From the NCBI RefSeq assembly GCF_018613795.1, contig NZ_JAGGPN010000041.1:1-64000 (forward strand): DNA of 64,000 bases. Direction: 5' to 3'. A program made the translations under genes and the position numbers. The notes under the pieces were generated by a model. That model saw only the letters and a list, made by a program, of their open reading frames with translations, had not been told where the DNA came from and searched no databases. Below, in pieces: positions 60,236 to 64,000 of the stretch (within the stretch, counting starts at the first letter, position 1; the number at the start of each line of letters is the position of its first letter). This DNA comes from Arthrobacter sp. ISL-65. GTDB lineage: Bacteria; Actinomycetota; Actinomycetes; Actinomycetales; Micrococcaceae.

Positions 60236-61377
60236 GTACCCTGTCTTTTCCGCGCCCACGGCAGTCGGAGGCCGGCGAGCGGCTGCGAGCAGAGGTACGC
60301 GAGTTCCTCGACGATTTTGATTGGCGGGGAGACCCACACGCAGCCAGCGTTTTTGGTGGCTTCGATCCTGAATTTAGCGAAGCGCTTGGCGCGCGCGGAT
60401 GGATCGGCATGGGCTTTCCACAGCGCTATGGCGGTGGCGGCTACGGCCTCATTGAACGCTATGTGGTTTTGGAGGAACTGCTCGCCGCCCGGGCTCCGAT
60501 CACTGCGCACTCTGTAGCTGACCGGCAGAGCGGCCAATTGCTGCTGCGGTTCGGCAGTGAGAGCCAGCGCGAGGAAATTCTGCCCCTCATCGCCGCCGGG
60601 AAGTCTTACTTCTGTATAGGAATGAGCGAGCCGGACTCCGGGTCGGACTTGGCATCGGTTCGCACCCGCGCCACGAAAGTCGACGGAGGCTGGCTTGTAA
60701 ACGGCGCGAAAATCTGGACCACGAATGCGCACCGCAGCCACTACATGATCCTGTTCTGCCGCACCTCGCCAGCCAGCCAGGAGCGCCACGCGGGCCTGAG
60801 CCAGTTCCTGGTCGATATGAAGACGCCCGGAATCGTGTGTCAGCCAATCGTCAACATCGCCGGAGCGCGGGACTTCAACGAAGTGCACCTGCAAGATGCT
60901 TTTCTCCCCGACGAGGCGCTCATCGGGGTCGAAGGTGAAGGATGGAAACAGGTCACGAGTGAGCTGGCGTTCGAACGTAGCGGGCCAGAGCGCTTTCTGT
61001 CTCATCTCGGTGTGTTGGAAGAATTCGTCTGTGTTCTGAAACGGCAACCGTCGCCTGAGGGCGCTAGGGCCCTCGGGCGCCTGGTTGCCCACCTCGCCAC
61101 CCTCCGCCGGATGTCGCGCTCTGTGGCGACGATGATCGCCGATGGTCAGGATGCCGCACTGCATGCGGCACTGGTAAAAGATCTGGGCACCTGCTTCGAG
61201 CAGGAGATTCCCGAGATCCTGCGGCTCGCTCTGCAAACCGAGCCCGATCCCAACGCCTCTGACTCCTATCGGGCTGCCCTGGCTCATGTGGTCTTGAACG
61301 CGCCTTCCTCCACGATTCGCGGCGGAACCAAAGAGGTGCTGCGCGGCATTGTCGCGAAGGGGCTGGGACTGCGATGA
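60232..61377 (+). CDS. Acyl-CoA dehydrogenase (large partner)
   Basis: A 381-residue acyl-CoA dehydrogenase. The N-terminal helical domain has GWIGMGFPQRYGGGGYGLIE, the middle beta domain GMSEPDSGSDLASVRTRATK and GGWLVNGAKIWTTNAH (FAD/acyl contacts), and the end STIRGGTKEVLRGIVAKGLG, the usual GGT-E-L-R-I type motif. A Glu in LAFERSGPERF lies in the position used as catalytic base by related FadE enzymes. It overlaps the preceding gene by four bases, consistent with equal production of two subunits. Confidence 0.92.
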   Translation: MSTLSFPRPRQSEAGERLRAEVREFLDDFDWRGDPHAASVFGGFDPEFSEALGARGWIGMGFPQRYGGGGYGLIERYVVLEELLAARAPITAHSVADRQSGQLLLRFGSESQREEILPLIAAGKSYFCIGMSEPDSGSDLASVRTRATKVDGGWLVNGAKIWTTNAHRSHYMILFCRTSPASQERHAGLSQFLVDMKTPGIVCQPIVNIAGARDFNEVHLQDAFLPDEALIGVEGEGWKQVTSELAFERSGPERFLSHLGVLEEFVCVLKRQPSPEGARALGRLVAHLATLRRMSRSVATMIADGQDAALHAALVKDLGTCFEQEIPEILRLALQTEPDPNASDSYRAALAHVVLNAPSSTIRGGTKEVLRGIVAKGLGLR

Positions 61378-61510
61378 GCGCTGGCCGCGACGAAAACGGT
61401 TCCGCCGTAAGTGAACTTGATCCCAGATAGGCCAACAACGACACAAGACGGGGCGTCAATGCAACGCCCGACTTTGAAACAACGTAGCCAATTTAGAAGG
61501 GCAAAAAAGA

Positions 61511-62308
61511 ATGACAATTGAACTGTCAACGGAGACGGACGAACTTCAACTGCAGCAGAGCGACCACGTTCTGTGGCTCAGGCTTAACCGGCCGCAGGCA
61601 CTGAATGCGCTCACCGCGTCGATGGTAGATGATCTGACCCGGGTCATAGTAGAAGCCGACGAAGATCCAGAGGTGCGAGTTATCGTCCTCACAGGTACGG
61701 GTAGGGCTTTCTGCGCGGGCGCGGATCTCAAGGACAGTGCAAAGCGCAGTCCCGAAAGCGGTGCCCGATTTGTAAAGAGAATTGGTGAACTCACAAATTT
61801 GATCGAGGAGTGCACTAAACCTGTGATCGCGGCGGTTAACGGCATTGCTATTGCTGGTGGTCTGGAACTGGTGCTGGCGTGCGACACTGTCATCGCGGCG
61901 GAGTCGGCGGTCCTCGGGGACGCTCATTCGAATTATGCGATGTTCCCTGGGGCTGGGGCCACGGTGCGTTTGCCGCGGAAGGTCGGCCTCAATAATGCTA
62001 AATATCTGATGTTCACGGGCGATATGCCGGCGGCCCACGAGTGGCTGGCGATGGGCCTGGTGAGCCAAGTGATCCCAGACGAGGGCCTCAACGACGCGGT
62101 GTCGGCGCTGGCCAGCAAGCTTGCCGGAAAGAGCCCGTTGGGCTTGGCAAAAATGAAGCAGGCCCTGAATGACTCACTGGATCAGCCGGCACACATCGGA
62201 CTGCGTTACGAACGGGCGCTGGTCAACCTCTACAGTCACTCCGCCGACCGTGTCGAGGGGTTGGCGGCCTTCCGGGAAAAACGCACTCCGCATTTCCAGG
62301 GTAAATAG
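61511..62308 (+). CDS. Enoyl-CoA hydratase/isomerase family protein
   Basis: A 265-residue crotonase. The first signature is LNRPQALNALTASMVDDL, oxyanion-hole segments are GRAFCAGADLKDS and NGIAIAGGLELVLACDTV, and the active-site stretch is GDAHSNYAMFPGAGATVRLP. The latter lacks the usual catalytic Glu of hydratases at the LPE position, so isomerase, hydrolase or a modified hydratase activity is possible. It follows the dehydrogenase pair after 133 bases and precedes the CoA-transferase, fitting a beta-oxidation-like route. Confidence 0.9.
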   Translation: MTIELSTETDELQLQQSDHVLWLRLNRPQALNALTASMVDDLTRVIVEADEDPEVRVIVLTGTGRAFCAGADLKDSAKRSPESGARFVKRIGELTNLIEECTKPVIAAVNGIAIAGGLELVLACDTVIAAESAVLGDAHSNYAMFPGAGATVRLPRKVGLNNAKYLMFTGDMPAAHEWLAMGLVSQVIPDEGLNDAVSALASKLAGKSPLGLAKMKQALNDSLDQPAHIGLRYERALVNLYSHSADRVEGLAAFREKRTPHFQGK

Positions 62309-62371
62309 TCGGTGGTACTTCCCGGACAGTACCCATTCACCTGCGTATTGATGATTTGAGGAATGAGATCT

Positions 62372-63574
62372 ATGGAACTTAATGACAAAGGGCCGTTGTC
62401 AGGCATACGAGTGATCGATGTGGGCACCATGGTCGCAGGGCCGGTCGCTGCAACTCTGATGGCCGATTTCGGTGCTGAGGTGATCAAGGTCGAGCAACCC
62501 GGCAAGGGAGACACTTTGCGTCATATCGGCCCGAGCTTGGGCGACGGTGAGAGCTTGTGGTGGAACGTCGAGGGTCGCAACAAGAAATCGATCACGCTGG
62601 ACTTACGTCAACCCGAGGGGCAACGGATCCTGAAGGAGTTAGTGAAGAGCGCCGATGTCCTGGTGGAGAATTTTCGTCCAGGGACCTTGGAACAGTGGAA
62701 CCTTGCCTGGGAAGACTTAGAGCAGGTCAACCCCGGGCTGGTTATGCTCAGCGTCTCCGGGTATGGGCAAACTGGCCCGTATGCCCCCCGAGCGGGCTAT
62801 GACCGAATGGGTCTGGCGCTGGGCGGGGTGTTGAACGCGACGGGCTACCCTGACCGGGCTCCGGTGAAGGTCGGCGTTGCCATCGCTGACTACCAGACAG
62901 CGGTGCTTGCAGCTTTCGGGACTATGGTTGCCCTCTACAACAGGGACGTCCGCGGCGGTAAAGGCCAGCAGATCGACCTTTCGCTGTATGAAACTGTCTT
63001 CCGATTCACGGACGTGATGGTGACTGCGTTCGATAAGTTTGGCGACAAGCGGGAGCGCACAGGGAACCTCCATTTCGCGGCTGCACCGGGGGACCACTTC
63101 GAAACGATTGATGGGCGCCATATCGTCCTGACAGTATCCTCGGACCGCATGTTCCGCCGCCTGTGCGAAGCAATGCCGGAACTGATCGGTGATGAGCGCT
63201 TCACCACGCACCCGAATCGCATCTCCAATATCGAGGAGATAAATCGACTGGTTGGGGAGTGGATCAAGTCGATGCCCGTTCCGGAACTCTGCCGGATCCT
63301 TGACGAAAAGGGACTGGCGTACTCCCTCATTTACTCGATTGAGGACATCGTCGGCGACCCCCAGTATCAAGCGCGGGGCACCATCGCCACCGTCGAGAAT
63401 CCTCGCCATGGTGCGCTGAAAATGCCAGCACCGCAGCCAAGGCTGAACCGGACGCCAGCTCCTGCGATGCGACCAGCTCCCGAACTGGGATCGAGCACTG
63501 ACGAGATTTTGAGCGAACTTATAGGCCTCTCCGCCGAGCAGATCGCAGGACTGCGCAAGGCGGGCACCGTCTGA
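62372..63574 (+). CDS. Class III CoA-transferase (CaiB/BaiF family)
   Basis: A 400-residue family III CoA-transferase that moves CoA between carboxylic acids without ATP. The N-terminus has VIDVGTMVAGPVAATLMADF, then GAEVIKVEQPGKGD; the RNKKSITLDLRQPEGQ segment binds CoA, and the catalytic Asp is in VGVAIADYQTAVLAAFG. ATG at 62372 is preferred over 62363 because GAGGA is then at proper distance. It probably activates the pathway's starting acid for the two dehydrogenases. Confidence 0.93.
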   Translation: MELNDKGPLSGIRVIDVGTMVAGPVAATLMADFGAEVIKVEQPGKGDTLRHIGPSLGDGESLWWNVEGRNKKSITLDLRQPEGQRILKELVKSADVLVENFRPGTLEQWNLAWEDLEQVNPGLVMLSVSGYGQTGPYAPRAGYDRMGLALGGVLNATGYPDRAPVKVGVAIADYQTAVLAAFGTMVALYNRDVRGGKGQQIDLSLYETVFRFTDVMVTAFDKFGDKRERTGNLHFAAAPGDHFETIDGRHIVLTVSSDRMFRRLCEAMPELIGDERFTTHPNRISNIEEINRLVGEWIKSMPVPELCRILDEKGLAYSLIYSIEDIVGDPQYQARGTIATVENPRHGALKMPAPQPRLNRTPAPAMRPAPELGSSTDEILSELIGLSAEQIAGLRKAGTV

Positions 63575-63758
63575 GCTCCCGAAACGGCGCTGATATGAAA
63601 ATGTTGGTTGGAAAGACTACAAATGACGTGGCACGAGCGGGTCGGGCTCCGCAGGGTTATCGCTGAGGTACTGGCCCGTTCTGCCAGCGTCCACCTGAAT
63701 GCCAATGAAGGCGTTCAGGAAGAGTTACTGAAATCTAGACGGTGCTAGGAGAATTGCG

Positions 63759-64000
63759 TTGATATCATCACGCGTCACGACTGAAGTGCAGGACCCCGCA
63801 AGTGTGGAAGCCGCCATCGAGAGCCGCTTCTCGTGCCGGGCATTCCTTCCGGACAAGACCGTTGCCCGAAGCGACATCCAGGAAATACTCCGCGTCGCCA
63901 GCCAGGCCGCATCCGGCACGAATACGCAACCGTGGAAGGTGTATGTGCTGCAGGGTGATCAGCGGGATAACCTCGTCAAGCAGGTGTGCGCGGTGGATGA
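63759..64000 (+). CDS. Nitroreductase-family protein, cut by window end
   Basis: The first 80 codons of a nitroreductase: VEAAIESRFSCRAFLPDKTV, then ILRVASQAASGTNTQPWKVY, the conserved R-S-x-R-x-F and P-S/G-x-x-N-x-Q-P-W FMN-binding motifs. The start is TTG at 63759 with AGGAGA six bases upstream. These FMN enzymes reduce nitro groups, quinones or enones. A 41-codon frame (63623-63748) precedes it and is not recognised. It probably continues the same operon. Confidence 0.85.
   Translation, partial: MISSRVTTEVQDPASVEAAIESRFSCRAFLPDKTVARSDIQEILRVASQAASGTNTQPWKVYVLQGDQRDNLVKQVCAVD

Noticed and set aside
59836..61446. 536-codon open frame antisense to the acyl-CoA dehydrogenase pair
   Set aside because: Mirrors two well-supported genes; no recognisable motifs and no ribosome binding site.

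Overview
The window looks like accessory-rich chromosome of a high-GC actinobacterium, most plausibly Arthrobacter, Paenarthrobacter or a related Micrococcaceae genus. Support comes from GC-rich codon use, frequent GTG/TTG starts, an actinobacterial-type 2-isopropylmalate synthase (leuA) with its own leader peptide, and many PucR, TetR and MarR regulators. No rRNA, tRNA or CRISPR was found. The genus is inferred from protein character only.

Layout. 0-1.2 kb: a DDE transposase cut by the window edge. 1.3-9.9 kb: oxidation genes, with a frameshifted alpha/beta hydrolase, a BisC-type molybdoenzyme, an aldehyde dehydrogenase/alcohol dehydrogenase pair and a divergent choline-dehydrogenase-like GMC oxidoreductase. 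10-15.4 kb: an IS30 remnant, a MarR-like regulator overlapping an MFS exporter gene, a CBS-domain protein, an IS21 IstB remnant, and an IS3 transposase fragment fused to the C-terminal part of a (methyl)citrate synthase. 15.6-22.4 kb: a dipeptide-type ABC importer operon with a permease-ATPase fusion, ending in a broken CocE-like hydrolase. 22.4-24.4 kb: a graveyard of gene fragments.

24.9-30.6 kb: a PucR regulator divergent from a DadA-like FAD oxidase, followed by a nitrilase-family amidohydrolase, a thioesterase, a cupin and a small protein. 31-32.6 kb: an SDR-TetR pair with a palindromic operator. 32.8-42.5 kb: a catabolic island. The minus strand carries an SDR, nitronate monooxygenase, AMP-forming acyl-CoA ligase, FAD oxidase, MaoC hydratase, polysaccharide-deacetylase-like hydrolase and adenylate kinase. 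The plus strand carries a citryl-CoA-lyase-like protein, a second MaoC and a Nudix CoA hydrolase. 42.9-45.9 kb: a large FAD/Fe-S dehydrogenase.

46.2-48.1 kb: leuA, preceded by a probable leaderless leader peptide with four consecutive leucine codons. 48.5-53.5 kb: a MarR regulator with a strong palindrome, a small protein, panD-panB, and a FadB/FadJ-type beta-oxidation enzyme. 54-64 kb: a TetR regulator followed by a decayed acyl-CoA dehydrogenase, an IS remnant, a frameshifted aldo/keto reductase, a 2-hydroxyacid dehydrogenase, then an intact copy of the TetR-acyl-CoA dehydrogenase arrangement continuing into a second acyl-CoA dehydrogenase, enoyl-CoA hydratase, class III CoA-transferase and a nitroreductase cut by the window edge.

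Taken together, the window is dominated by carboxylic-acid and amine catabolism through CoA esters, with regulators next to their targets and repeated duplication and IS-driven decay. The most interesting unit is the 25-42 kb region: paired FAD oxidases and paired MaoC hydratases around a CoA ligase, a nitronate monooxygenase, a citryl-CoA-lyase-like protein and a dedicated adenylate kinase. Its substrate cannot be named from sequence alone.
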